Source: Opitutia bacterium
Lineage (GTDB): Bacteria; Verrucomicrobiota; Verrucomicrobiia; Opitutales; UBA953
Assembly: GCA_947470855.1 (NCBI GenBank)
Contig: CANIUQ010000003.1
Span: 1 to 64,000 of the forward strand
Direction of reading: 5' to 3'
Length of the DNA: 64,000 bases
The position numbers and the translations under genes were made by a program. This document shows positions 28,772-38,372 of the stretch, one piece after another. The notes beneath the pieces are model-generated. The model saw nothing but the letters and a program-made list of their open reading frames with translations. It made no database searches and was not told the origin of the DNA. The first letter of the stretch is position 1. Every line of letters begins with the position of its first letter.

Positions 28772-29530
28772 ATGCTTTCTGTCCGCATTATTCCCTGCCT
28801 TGATGTGCATGACGGACGAGTTGTGAAAGGTGTAAAGTTTCAAGAGTTACGCGATGCTGGGGATCCCGTGGTCGTTGCTGCGGCTTACGAAGCTCAGGGA
28901 GCCGATGAATTGGTATTTTTAGATATTACGGCTTCGAGCGATGGGCGAAAAACCATGGTTGATGTCGTCGAACGTACCGCGGATCAGGTTTTTATGCCTT
29001 TAACCGTTGGAGGTGGATTACGATCGATTGAAGATATACGAACCATGCTGAATGCAGGGGCGGATAAAGTTTCCTTGAACACCTCAGCGGTGAAGAATCC
29101 CGAGTTAGTTTTAGAGGCTGCGCGCAAATTTGGTAGCCAATGTATTGTGGTGGCGATTGATGCGAAGCGTGTTGCTCCTGGGAAGTGGGAGGTTTTCACC
29201 CATGGCGGTCGAAATCCCACTGGACTCGATGTGGTTACCTGGGCTCGTCAGATGCAGAGTTATGGTGCCGGCGAAATCTTGCTAACGAGCATGGATTGCG
29301 ATGGGACGGCCGCAGGCTACGATGTTCCCCTTTGTCGAGCCGTGGCGGAGGCGGTTGAGTTGCCCGTTATTGCTTCAGGCGGAGCAGGCAAACTTGAGCA
29401 TTTGGCTGAGGTGCTAAAAGAGGGCTTAGCCAGCGCCGTTTTAGCTGCCAGTATCTTTCACTTCGGCACCTTTACCGTGCGACAAGCCAAAGAGCATCTC
29501 AAGTCTGCTGGTTTACCCGTGAGGCTCTAG
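28772..29530 (+). CDS. hisF: Imidazole glycerol phosphate synthase subunit HisF
   Basis: [46 protein letters not shown]. Confidence 0.97.
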   Translation: MLSVRIIPCLDVHDGRVVKGVKFQELRDAGDPVVVAAAYEAQGADELVFLDITASSDGRKTMVDVVERTADQVFMPLTVGGGLRSIEDIRTMLNAGADKVSLNTSAVKNPELVLEAARKFGSQCIVVAIDAKRVAPGKWEVFTHGGRNPTGLDVVTWARQMQSYGAGEILLTSMDCDGTAAGYDVPLCRAVAEAVELPVIASGGAGKLEHLAEVLKEGLASAVLAASIFHFGTFTVRQAKEHLKSAGLPVRL

Positions 29531-30849
29531 AGACTGTTGGTACGATTGCTAGCTTTGGGCATAACGAGGATTTTATCCAAGCGATGACCATCCATGTCTG
29601 CTACCTCGAAGATATATCCGAGTGCTTCGATGCAATCGCCTTCGCAGGGAATGCGACCGAGTGAGCGCATGATAAATCCAGAAATCGTTGTAAAACGTCC
29701 GGTACCCTCTCCGGGGAATTTTCCAGTGATACCTGTCGCTTCTCGGAAATCATCAAGAGTGATAATCGCATCGACCATCCAACTACCATCTTCTCGTCGT
29801 CGAACTGGCTTGGGTTGAGCAATGGGAGAACCCTCGGTAGGCAGTTCACCGACGACGGCTTCAAGGACGTCGTTCAGTGAAACCACTCCACGAACGTGTC
29901 CAAAGTCATCCAGCACGAGTGCGAGGTGAATTTTTTCTTTGCGGAATCGTTCGAGTAACTGTGTGCCTGTGGTTTGGCGCGAGACTGTGGGTGATTCCGT
30001 TATCAAATCCTTAATTTGAGCTGTTCCAGTTAATGAGAGATTAGCCCAAAGACGTTTAACGGAGACAACCCCGAGTGGGCGATCTGGAGTTCCGCGAAAG
30101 ACGGGAAACCATGTGTGACCCGAGGCAACGATTTTTCGCCAATTGATTTCTTCGGGATCGTCCAGATTAAGCCAAACAACTCGATTACTGGGAGTCATGA
30201 GTTGTTCAGCTGTAATTTGGTCCATGGAAAGTGCACCATGTACCATGCGGTGTTCAGAGGCATGCAAAACTCCTGAGGCCATGCCTTGATCCACCATCAT
30301 TCGAATTTCATCTTCCGAGGTTATGTCTTCTCGGGTTCGAGTGATGCCAAAAATTTTGAGCACTAAATTCGCTGCACCACTCAGAGCACCTACTAAAGGA
30401 GAGGCCACCCAGGCCATGAAAGCCATGGGACGCGAAAGCACAGTGGCAATTGATTCCGGATTTGATAGCCCTATTTTTTTTGGGACAATTTCAGCGCAGA
30501 TAATGGTGAGGGAACCAATAAAAAATGAGACGCAAGCCCGTGCTACGCCTTCGGCGTTTTTGGCAATAAACTCGCTAGGAAACTTTTGTAGGTAGGGTGC
30601 AAGGAATTCCGCGAGAGGTTGACCGCCAAAGGTTGCGGCTAAAATAGCACCAAAGGTTAGACCCACTTGAACCGTGGAAAGGAATTTCGTCGGATTGGCG
30701 AGGAGTTCGAGAGCCTTCTGAGCTCCTTTGCTGCCATTCTCGGCTAACTTAAAGAGACGACGCCGATTGGACGATACCAGTGACATCTCCGAGAGTTCGA
30801 AGAATCCAATGGTTAACCAGCAGGAGATAATAATAATGACAATTTCCAC
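29527..30849 (-). CDS. CNNM/CorC-type hemolysin-family transporter
   Basis: N-terminal TM domain, paired CBS region, C-terminal CorC domain. Confidence 0.92.
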   Translation of the reverse strand: MEIVIIIISCWLTIGFFELSEMSLVSSNRRRLFKLAENGSKGAQKALELLANPTKFLSTVQVGLTFGAILAATFGGQPLAEFLAPYLQKFPSEFIAKNAEGVARACVSFFIGSLTIICAEIVPKKIGLSNPESIATVLSRPMAFMAWVASPLVGALSGAANLVLKIFGITRTREDITSEDEIRMMVDQGMASGVLHASEHRMVHGALSMDQITAEQLMTPSNRVVWLNLDDPEEINWRKIVASGHTWFPVFRGTPDRPLGVVSVKRLWANLSLTGTAQIKDLITESPTVSRQTTGTQLLERFRKEKIHLALVLDDFGHVRGVVSLNDVLEAVVGELPTEGSPIAQPKPVRRREDGSWMVDAIITLDDFREATGITGKFPGEGTGRFTTISGFIMRSLGRIPCEGDCIEALGYIFEVADMDGHRLDKILVMPKASNRTNSL

Positions 30850-30929
30850 GTTAAAGAATTGAAAAGGACCTCATTCTTTCAGTCAAATCCGCTTGTTGCC
30901 AAGCCGTCAGTTCTCTAAGGTTTCATGGA

Positions 30930-32537
30930 ATGGCGACGCATTTTGACGCAATCATTGTGGGAAGTGGTATTGGTGGGCTTAGTTTTGCCCTGAATTTGGC
31001 CAATCGCGGTCATTCCGTTGCCATTGTCACCAAAAAGACGAGTACGGAGTCGAATACCAACTGGGCACAAGGTGGCATTGCCTGTGTGACGAGTGGAACC
31101 GACAATTTTCAAAGTCATATTCAAGATACTCTGAGTGCCGGAGATGGTCTTTGTGAAATGGATGTCGTGAAACACATTGTTGAGTCGGGTCCTGCTCGCG
31201 TCGCTGAGTTAATCCAATGGGGTGTGAAATTTGAAAATGGTCCTGATGGGAAACCTGATCTCGGTCGCGAAGGCGGTCACTCGCAACGTCGTATCTTACA
31301 CGCTCGCGACATGACAGGTCGGGCTATCGAGTCTGCTCTTATCCGTGCCGTTAGTGCCCAACCCAAAGTTAAAATTCTCGAGTATCATTTTGCCATTGAT
31401 GTTATTACGCGGGCTAAAATGGGTTTACGCCCAGCGCATGCCCAAGAAAATCGGGTGGTTGGGATTCATGTCCTGAATATCAAGGCTGGTCGGGTGGAAA
31501 CCTTTTCTGCCTGTTCGGTGGTTTTGGCGACAGGTGGTTTAGGTCAGGTTTATCAATTTACCACCAACCCTGACATTGCGACTGGCGATGGAATTGCAAT
31601 AGCCTATCGCGCAGGTGCTGAAGTAAGAGATATGGAAATGGTGCAGTTTCACCCCACCGCATTAAAATCTCCCGATGGTGGCAGAGCGCTTATTTCCGAG
31701 GCCGTGCGTGGCGAAGGCGCCATTTTAAAAGATCTGAATGGCCGGCCCTTCATGAAAGATTTTCATCCGCTCGGTGACCTTGCGCCGCGTGATATTGTTG
31801 CGCGATCGATTGACTCAGTCATGAAGAGAGATGGTTCACCGCATGTTTTATTGGATGCGACCCAAGTTGCAAAAGGTCATCTGGCAGAGCGTTTCCCCCA
31901 TATTTATCAGACCTGTAAACAAGCTGGTTTTGATTTAACTCAGGAACCTATCCCTGTCGTTCCGGCAGCGCATTATCTCTGTGGTGGGGTGAAGACCGAT
32001 TTACATGGTCAAACCAGTTTACCAGGTCTTTTTGCTGTCGGTGAAGTCGCTAGCACTGGTTTGCATGGAGCCAATCGCCTGGCTTCAAACTCTTTACTCG
32101 AGGCTGTCGTTTTAGCCCACGATGGTGCCCAAGCTGCCGATGATTGGATTAAAAAGCATGCGGGACCTAATGGCCGCCTTCCCTCTTGGATTGACGGCTC
32201 GGTCGGTGATCCCGATGAGCGCGTTGTGTTAACACATAATTGGGATGAACTTCGCAGAACCATGTGGGATTATGTGGGTATTGTCCGTTCAACCAAACGC
32301 CTGCGTCGTGCGAAGACCCGGGTTAAAACCCTAGCCGATGAAGTCAGCGAATACTATTGGAATTTCCGCGTTGAGCCACGCCTTCTCGAATTGCGTAACT
32401 TGATTCAAGTAGCTGAACTCATTATCGACTGTGCGCTACAGCGACAAGAGAGTCGTGGTTTGCATTATACTTTAGACTATCCTCAAAAAAATTCTGTGTC
32501 CTTGCACACCTCCGTGGTGAGTTCCCTAGGAAAATAG
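30930..32537 (+). CDS. nadB: L-aspartate oxidase
   Basis: IVGSGIGGLSFAL, NWAQGGIACV, HPTAL, YLCGGVKTDLHGQTSLPGLFAVGEVASTGLHGANRLASNSLLE. Confidence 0.96.
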   Translation: MATHFDAIIVGSGIGGLSFALNLANRGHSVAIVTKKTSTESNTNWAQGGIACVTSGTDNFQSHIQDTLSAGDGLCEMDVVKHIVESGPARVAELIQWGVKFENGPDGKPDLGREGGHSQRRILHARDMTGRAIESALIRAVSAQPKVKILEYHFAIDVITRAKMGLRPAHAQENRVVGIHVLNIKAGRVETFSACSVVLATGGLGQVYQFTTNPDIATGDGIAIAYRAGAEVRDMEMVQFHPTALKSPDGGRALISEAVRGEGAILKDLNGRPFMKDFHPLGDLAPRDIVARSIDSVMKRDGSPHVLLDATQVAKGHLAERFPHIYQTCKQAGFDLTQEPIPVVPAAHYLCGGVKTDLHGQTSLPGLFAVGEVASTGLHGANRLASNSLLEAVVLAHDGAQAADDWIKKHAGPNGRLPSWIDGSVGDPDERVVLTHNWDELRRTMWDYVGIVRSTKRLRRAKTRVKTLADEVSEYYWNFRVEPRLLELRNLIQVAELIIDCALQRQESRGLHYTLDYPQKNSVSLHTSVVSSLGK

Positions 32538-32541
32538 CTCA

Positions 32542-33456
32542 ATGAAAATTGTTGTTGTCGGCACTGGTGCAGTGGGTGGTTGGTATGCTGGGTTATTGGC
32601 ACTCGCTGGTCACGAAGTTCATGCCGTTACGCCCAGTGATTGTCGAGTCATTCAAGAACGTGGTTTAATCCTGAGGGATCGACAAACGGAGCGCATAGTA
32701 AGGCTCTCCTCGGCTACAGCGCAGCCACAACCTGTGCGGGGTTGTGATTTGATTATCGTCGCAGCCAAATCGACCGCTAATGACAGCTTACCCCAGTTGA
32801 TTAAGCCTTTACTCGAGTCGCACACCCTTCTCTTAACCCTGCAAAACGGAATGGGAAACGTGGAGGCCTTTCTTCCGATTATTCCTGCAGATCGTTTGGT
32901 TGCTGGACTTTGTTTCGTTTGTATCAATCGCCTTTCTCCAGGGGTAATCGAAAATACATTATCTGGTTATATTCGTATGGCAGCGGCTCGAGGCTCAAAA
33001 AACGCTGCTGTAAAAACGGTTGTAGACTTGTTTTCGCAAGCAGGTGTTGAGGTCAAAGCGGAGGATTCACTGAACGGAATTTTATGGAAAAAACTGTGTT
33101 GGAATATTCCGTTTAATGGTTTGGCGATTGCGGCGGGCGGATTGACCACGGATAAAATTCTGAAAGACCCATTGTTAAAAGCCCGAGCCAGAAAGTTGAT
33201 GATTGAAGTGCAGACTGCGGCAAAACTCGATGGCGTGCCCTTTACTGACGAGCATTTGGATCGTCAATTTACCGTAACCGAAGGTATGGGTCCCTATCGC
33301 CCATCGAGTCTGATTGATTACGAGCAAGGTCGTGCCGTCGAAGTCGAAGCCCTTTGGGGTGAGCCTTGGCGGCGAGGTCAGGCGGTTGGTGCAGCTATGC
33401 CAGAATTGGCCAAACTCAAAAGTGAAATCGAGCAACGCCTCAAGACCCGGGGGTAA
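32542..33456 (+). CDS. panE: 2-dehydropantoate 2-reductase family protein
   Basis: KIVVVGTGAVGGWYAGLLA, LLTLQNGMGNVE, KLCWNIPFN, SSLIDYEQGRAVEVEALWGEP. Confidence 0.88.
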   Translation: MKIVVVGTGAVGGWYAGLLALAGHEVHAVTPSDCRVIQERGLILRDRQTERIVRLSSATAQPQPVRGCDLIIVAAKSTANDSLPQLIKPLLESHTLLLTLQNGMGNVEAFLPIIPADRLVAGLCFVCINRLSPGVIENTLSGYIRMAAARGSKNAAVKTVVDLFSQAGVEVKAEDSLNGILWKKLCWNIPFNGLAIAAGGLTTDKILKDPLLKARARKLMIEVQTAAKLDGVPFTDEHLDRQFTVTEGMGPYRPSSLIDYEQGRAVEVEALWGEPWRRGQAVGAAMPELAKLKSEIEQRLKTRG

Positions 33457-33464
33457 ACGTGTTA

Positions 33465-33920
33465 TTACTGGGAAGCGCTCGCCGCTGCTGGTAGATGATG
33501 TAGAATAGAAATGACCTCTGCGTTCGTCCGAGCAATCGTCCAGAATGATGCTGGAATGGCTGGACCCGAACTTCCTGAAAATACTTTTCTACCGTTGGCA
33601 TCAAAAACACTAATCGAAAGCGACATGATTGTTTCGGATCCGTTGGGAGGCTGAATTTGCCAAGAAGAACGAACAAAGCCTTGTGCTTTGGCTTTATCAC
33701 TAACCACGATAAAACCGTGAATGGCGAATTCCTCGGATACTGCCTCTGCTAAGTTATTAGAAAGAGAGTTGGCGGCCGCACAATCGGTCAGACGGGGGTT
33801 TTCGATGTAGACTTTGCGAAAGGATAAACCTGGAGAATGGTCGGCTCCACTTTCACAACCAACAAGAACCATCGACAATAACAATAGTCGCAACGAAAGG
33901 CATCCGTTTCGCGTAAACAT
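33465..33920 (-). CDS. Small predicted lipoprotein
   Basis: MFTRNGCLSLRLLLLSMVLVGCESG lipobox; internal ATG preferred over the long ORF start. Confidence 0.6.
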   Translation of the reverse strand: MFTRNGCLSLRLLLLSMVLVGCESGADHSPGLSFRKVYIENPRLTDCAAANSLSNNLAEAVSEEFAIHGFIVVSDKAKAQGFVRSSWQIQPPNGSETIMSLSISVFDANGRKVFSGSSGPAIPASFWTIARTNAEVISILHHLPAAASASQ

Positions 33921-34071
33921 GGGCACTAGGGGTAATAGAAAATTAGCGATAAACCTTCTGATAGAAAGCCAAAAAATACCCGTTAATTGCAATAAATTGT
34001 AAATAGACCTGTAAACCAATGTCTCCTTTAGTCGGCTTGCAGGTTTATCTCTGGCGTATCTAATCCATCGG

Positions 34072-35127
34072 ATGCCCGTCATTCAAGCAGTCACCTTCGA
34101 TTTAGCGGGAACGATTCTTTTTCCTCACCCTTCCGTGGGTGAAGTTTATGCCAATTGTGCGGCCAAGGTGGGTGTTCGGGTTGAGCCAAAGATTCTCAAC
34201 CAAAACTTTCTCACTGCCTATTCTGGAACCAAGAAACAGAAATCAGCCGAACACTTTTGGCGCGAAGTGGTATATCGCACTTTTGGAGCGGACTTACCTA
34301 ATGATAAAGCAGAGGCGGTTTTCCGGGAATGTTGGCAGGCTTTTGCTGACGAGAAAGCGTGGCGTTTAGCTTCGGGAGTTAAGCAAACCATCACTGCTTT
34401 AAAATTTTTGGGACTTAAAGTAGCGATTCTTTCCAATGCAGACGCTCGTATGCATAAAGTCTTACAGGGCAAAGGACTCAGTCAGGTTTTAGATGGCGTA
34501 TATCTCTCAACCGAAATCGGCTTTGATAAACCTGATGCCAAAGTTTTTCATGCTGTGGCAAAGTCACTCAGTATACCCATTCGCTCTTTGGTTCATGTTG
34601 GAGATAGCCCTCAAGAGGATGGCGAGGGGGCACGTGATGCTGGTGCCATGGGCTTGATTGTGGGCGGCAGGCATGCACCAGAACGGTGTCTTAGAGCTGA
34701 AAAAATTTGGGAAGTTCCTTATGTTTTGCGTGCGGTCATGACTGATGGCATGCGTCAGGGTAAATTTTCCCGCACCGTCCAAAATCTTTTAGCTAACCTT
34801 AGAGGTTTGCCGGAGGATCGTGGACGCTCGACCGACCGACAACTGAAGTCGCTAGATGAAGCGGTCGGCGATGCTTTACAAAAATGGCGTATTGATAAAC
34901 CTGTTCCTGAGGATGCGATTGTCGCACATTGGCATCAATTACTGCCTAGCAAACTTGCTAAACTGTGTGCCCCTCTCCGGCTCAAAGACGACGGTCGTCT
35001 CATGATTCAGTGTGAGAGTAATGTGGTGAAATCCGAGGTGCGTTTTCACGAAAAAGCTCTGCTGGCGAAGATTCGCCAACTCCCCGGTTGTCAGGTTGTC
35101 AAAGGCCTGCTCTTTACGAGTTCTTAA
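34072..35127 (+). CDS. HAD-superfamily hydrolase fused to a DUF721/DciA-like C-terminal domain
   Basis: HAD motifs TFDLAGTILF, ILSNADARM, DKPDAKVFHAV, HVGDSPQEDGEGARDAGAMGLIV; C-terminal DEAVGDALQKWRIDKPVPEDAIVAHWHQLLPSKLAKLCAPLRLKDDGRLMIQCESNVVKSEVRFHEKALLAKIRQL. Confidence 0.75.
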   Translation: MPVIQAVTFDLAGTILFPHPSVGEVYANCAAKVGVRVEPKILNQNFLTAYSGTKKQKSAEHFWREVVYRTFGADLPNDKAEAVFRECWQAFADEKAWRLASGVKQTITALKFLGLKVAILSNADARMHKVLQGKGLSQVLDGVYLSTEIGFDKPDAKVFHAVAKSLSIPIRSLVHVGDSPQEDGEGARDAGAMGLIVGGRHAPERCLRAEKIWEVPYVLRAVMTDGMRQGKFSRTVQNLLANLRGLPEDRGRSTDRQLKSLDEAVGDALQKWRIDKPVPEDAIVAHWHQLLPSKLAKLCAPLRLKDDGRLMIQCESNVVKSEVRFHEKALLAKIRQLPGCQVVKGLLFTSS

Positions 35128-35527
35128 CTTTTGAGGATGGCTCAAACGGACGCAGAAAAGCTTCTTTAAAATCATAAAGATTTTCGAAGTCGGACAAGTC
35201 GTCTTCTTCCGATTTCCCAAAAAGACCCACTTCGATGAGCTTAAAAACAATATGTCCCACATCCACGCTCTTTTTCAGTCCCCAGTTTTGTAGAAGGTGG
35301 TAAGACATCGGCCCATAGGTGTTGAGGACATATTCACGAAAACCGTCTAAGAGGTCCTCACCCGTAACGTGACGATTTGGAGATTCAGTGGCGTCTTTGC
35401 TTTTTTTCTCTTCGCCGTGCACTTTCTTTTGCGAGTAGTCGAGTGCAAGTCGCACTAAATGATAGGCCTGTGGAGTATAGCGCCGGTCTTTTTGGCAAAG
35501 GGCGCGGACGATTTCATCAAAATCCAT
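35114..35527 (-). CDS. Minf_1886 family protein
   Basis: AYHLVRLALDYSQKK, GEDLLDGFREYVLNTYGPMSYHLLQNWGLKKSVDVGHIVFKLIE. Confidence 0.8.
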   Translation of the reverse strand: MDFDEIVRALCQKDRRYTPQAYHLVRLALDYSQKKVHGEEKKSKDATESPNRHVTGEDLLDGFREYVLNTYGPMSYHLLQNWGLKKSVDVGHIVFKLIEVGLFGKSEEDDLSDFENLYDFKEAFLRPFEPSSKVKNS

Positions 35528-36616
35528 TTAGAGTTTAGCGAGTTCTTTTAAGAGACGTTGATTTTGTTCGGGTGTACCCACTGTAAGGCGAAGCCAACCT
35601 GTCATACCGTAACTTTTCAGAGGGCGAACGATGACGCCCACTTTTTGCAGACGTAAGAAAACTTCTTCCGCTTGAGGAATTTGTGCGGCGAGGAAATTCG
35701 CTTCACCCTCAATAAAGTGGAACCCGAGTTGTTTTAGTCCTTGGCCGAGTTGTACTATCCCCTGGGCGTTAACGAGTTTTGTTTTTTGAACGAATTCGCG
35801 ATCCTGAAGGGCCGCTTCAGCAGCGGCGAGAGCGGGAAGATTGACATTAAACGGCTGACGTACGCGATTGAGCAACCCACAGACTTCCGCCGAGCCCATA
35901 AGATACCCGACGCGTAAACCTGCTAAGCCATAGGCTTTCGAAAATGTCCGGGTTATCACCACTTTTCTTCCAGAAAGAATCAGGGGACGCAAATCGGCCG
36001 AAGCATCGAGGTATTCAGCATAAGCTTCATCGAGACAGAAGATAACATGTTCAGGCAGTGAGCGTGCTAAATCTAAAATCGCTTCGGGCTCATCGGTGCC
36101 TCCCGTCGGGTTATTGGGACTGGCTAAGAAAACAATCTTTGTTCGCGGTGTTATCGCTGCCTTGAAAGCTGGCAAGTCGTGACGGAAGTTTGGCATCGGC
36201 ACCTCGACTGGTGTCGCCCCTTGCATCAGCGTGGCCAATTTGTAGACGACAAACGCTTGTGATCCAAAAACAACTTCATCACCTGGACGAAGAAATGTTT
36301 GAGCTAATAAAATCATGACTTCATTCGACCCATTACCGATGACAAATTGGTTGGGTTGCATTTGCCAATGTTGTGCCAGTTTTTCTCTCAGAAAAGTGCA
36401 GCCACCATCGGGGTAGAGGTGAACCGAGTCTAGGGCACGTCGAGCTGCCTCGAGTCCCAAAGGTGAGGGGCCGAGAGGATTCTCATTGGAGGCCAATTTG
36501 ATGACCTGCGTGGGATCCAGTCCGAACTCGCGAGCCACAACTTCAATAGGCCGACCCGCCTCATAGATGGGTTGAGACAAAACAGGCTGATTAGCCAACT
36601 CAGTGTAACTGGGCAT
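35528..36616 (-). CDS. hisC: Histidinol-phosphate aminotransferase
   Basis: KLASNENPLGPSP, LASPNNPTGG, LDEAYAEY, TFSKAYGLAGLRVGY. Confidence 0.95.
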   Translation of the reverse strand: MPSYTELANQPVLSQPIYEAGRPIEVVAREFGLDPTQVIKLASNENPLGPSPLGLEAARRALDSVHLYPDGGCTFLREKLAQHWQMQPNQFVIGNGSNEVMILLAQTFLRPGDEVVFGSQAFVVYKLATLMQGATPVEVPMPNFRHDLPAFKAAITPRTKIVFLASPNNPTGGTDEPEAILDLARSLPEHVIFCLDEAYAEYLDASADLRPLILSGRKVVITRTFSKAYGLAGLRVGYLMGSAEVCGLLNRVRQPFNVNLPALAAAEAALQDREFVQKTKLVNAQGIVQLGQGLKQLGFHFIEGEANFLAAQIPQAEEVFLRLQKVGVIVRPLKSYGMTGWLRLTVGTPEQNQRLLKELAKL

Positions 36617-36709
36617 AAGGATAATATGAATGCAGGGATATCCGATTGGCAAGTCAAGCGAGCCCTACCCGCTTGCCTATTCTCAACCTTTTATTCACAG
36701 TCGACGCTC

Positions 36710-37675
36710 ATGCGTATCATCGTAACAGGAGCCTCGGGTTTTGCTGGACGAGAAGTGGTGATGGCTTCTTTGCTTCGTGGTCATGAGGTTTTTGCGATTG
36801 GTGGAACCCAACTTCCAGTGATTCCTGATTTAAAAAGATCAGAGTGTTTCGATTGCACCGACGAGGTTAAGTTACAGTCACTGATTCTTGATGAATTTCC
36901 TCAGGCGGTAATCAACTGTGCCGCCTTGAGTACGATTGAGGCGTGTGAAAAAAATCCCGATTTAGCCCAACGGCTCAATGTCGACCTACCTCGGAAGTTA
37001 GCCCAGCTCGCTTTTCATGTGGGTGCCAAGCTTATCCATTTTTCAACCGATATGGTTTTTGATGGTCAAAAAGGGCGCTACGAACACACCGATTTGCCAC
37101 GACCTCTTAATCACTACGCCAAAACGAAAGCTGATGGTGAAAAAGAAGTTTTACAGTATGGTCGAGAGCATGCGGCCGTCATTCGTACAACTCTCTTAAA
37201 TGGAAACTCTTTTCGAGGAACCAAGAGTCTACATGAGCGTTTATTCCATGAATGGGCGAAAGGGCGGAAAACTAACCTCTTCACTGATGAAATACGCCAG
37301 CCCGTTTCCGTAAGCAATTTAGCCGATATGGCCGTTGAACTATGTGAGCGCCCCAATTTGTCAGGCGTCTATCACTGGGCTGGTGCGGAGCCATTGAGTC
37401 GTTACGCCATTGGCCTAAAAGTTGCCGAGCATTTTGGACTCGATGCTCAGAAACTTATCCAACCTAGTGAACGTGGCGAACTGACTAAATATGAAAATCG
37501 CCCTCAAAACCTCAGTATGCTTTTACACCCCTTAGCGGGGAAATTACGAACTCCAGCCCAATCTTTTGCCGACCAATTGGGTGAATTACGGGTTCCTCGA
37601 GGTTGCGAGGACTGGTTTGAACAAGAAACTGGTCAAAAGGTCGTGCGTTTATTGCAAAAAGGGATAGACTTCTAA
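36710..37675 (+). CDS. RmlD-like NAD-dependent sugar-nucleotide reductase
   Basis: MRIIVTGASGFAGREVV, FSTDMVFDGQKGRY, YAKTKADGE. Confidence 0.85.
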   Translation: MRIIVTGASGFAGREVVMASLLRGHEVFAIGGTQLPVIPDLKRSECFDCTDEVKLQSLILDEFPQAVINCAALSTIEACEKNPDLAQRLNVDLPRKLAQLAFHVGAKLIHFSTDMVFDGQKGRYEHTDLPRPLNHYAKTKADGEKEVLQYGREHAAVIRTTLLNGNSFRGTKSLHERLFHEWAKGRKTNLFTDEIRQPVSVSNLADMAVELCERPNLSGVYHWAGAEPLSRYAIGLKVAEHFGLDAQKLIQPSERGELTKYENRPQNLSMLLHPLAGKLRTPAQSFADQLGELRVPRGCEDWFEQETGQKVVRLLQKGIDF

Positions 37676-37676
37676 A

Positions 37677-38372
37677 ATGGACGTTCTGCCACGAGAAGCC
37701 AACACCGCGGTCGCTAACATGGCGGCGAACTATCTTTTGTTGGAGCATTATCCTCAGCCCACCCACATTCGATTTCGTCCATTTGCTTGGTCTGAATTAG
37801 CCTACACTTTTGGAGTTTCTCAGAAGTGGGAAAAGTATCGATCAGTAGTTCCCCCCCCTGTTCCTTTAATTCGTCGGTGTACTGGTGGTGGATTGGTTTC
37901 GCATTTAGATGATTGGACTTTTGCTTTAGCTATTCCACCTGAACACGAACTCTTTAAAGCCGATGCCCTCGAAAGTTATGCTGCGGTTCATCAGGCCTTA
38001 ATGACCAGTTTGTTGGCTCAGGAAATGCCCGTAAAACTCGTACCCTTGCCACAAGGTGAAAGAGTTTTTCAAGCTCCCGATCACTGTGCGCACCGCGCTG
38101 AGCCTCATGATGTCGTGTTGATTGAGGATGGTCGAAAAGTGGCGGGTGCATCACAGAAACGTTCGCGCAAAGGGCTACTCATCGAAGGCTACATTAGTCG
38201 ACCTCTCCTACCCGATTGTGATTGGTTGCGATTCGAAAAAGATTTTGCGGAAGAACTTGGTAAAGTTCTAAAAAGCAAACCCGTCAAAGTTCCCTACCCC
38301 ATTTACGATCAATCTGACCACGAGGGAACCTGGGCTAAATTTAACTCTGCCTCGTGGAATCAGCGCCTCTAG
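37677..38372 (+). CDS. Lipoate/octanoyl protein ligase family (LplA/LipM-like)
   Basis: IRRCTGGGLVSHLDDWTFAL; DGRKVAGASQKRSRKGLLIEGYI. Confidence 0.82.
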   Translation: MDVLPREANTAVANMAANYLLLEHYPQPTHIRFRPFAWSELAYTFGVSQKWEKYRSVVPPPVPLIRRCTGGGLVSHLDDWTFALAIPPEHELFKADALESYAAVHQALMTSLLAQEMPVKLVPLPQGERVFQAPDHCAHRAEPHDVVLIEDGRKVAGASQKRSRKGLLIEGYISRPLLPDCDWLRFEKDFAEELGKVLKSKPVKVPYPIYDQSDHEGTWAKFNSASWNQRL

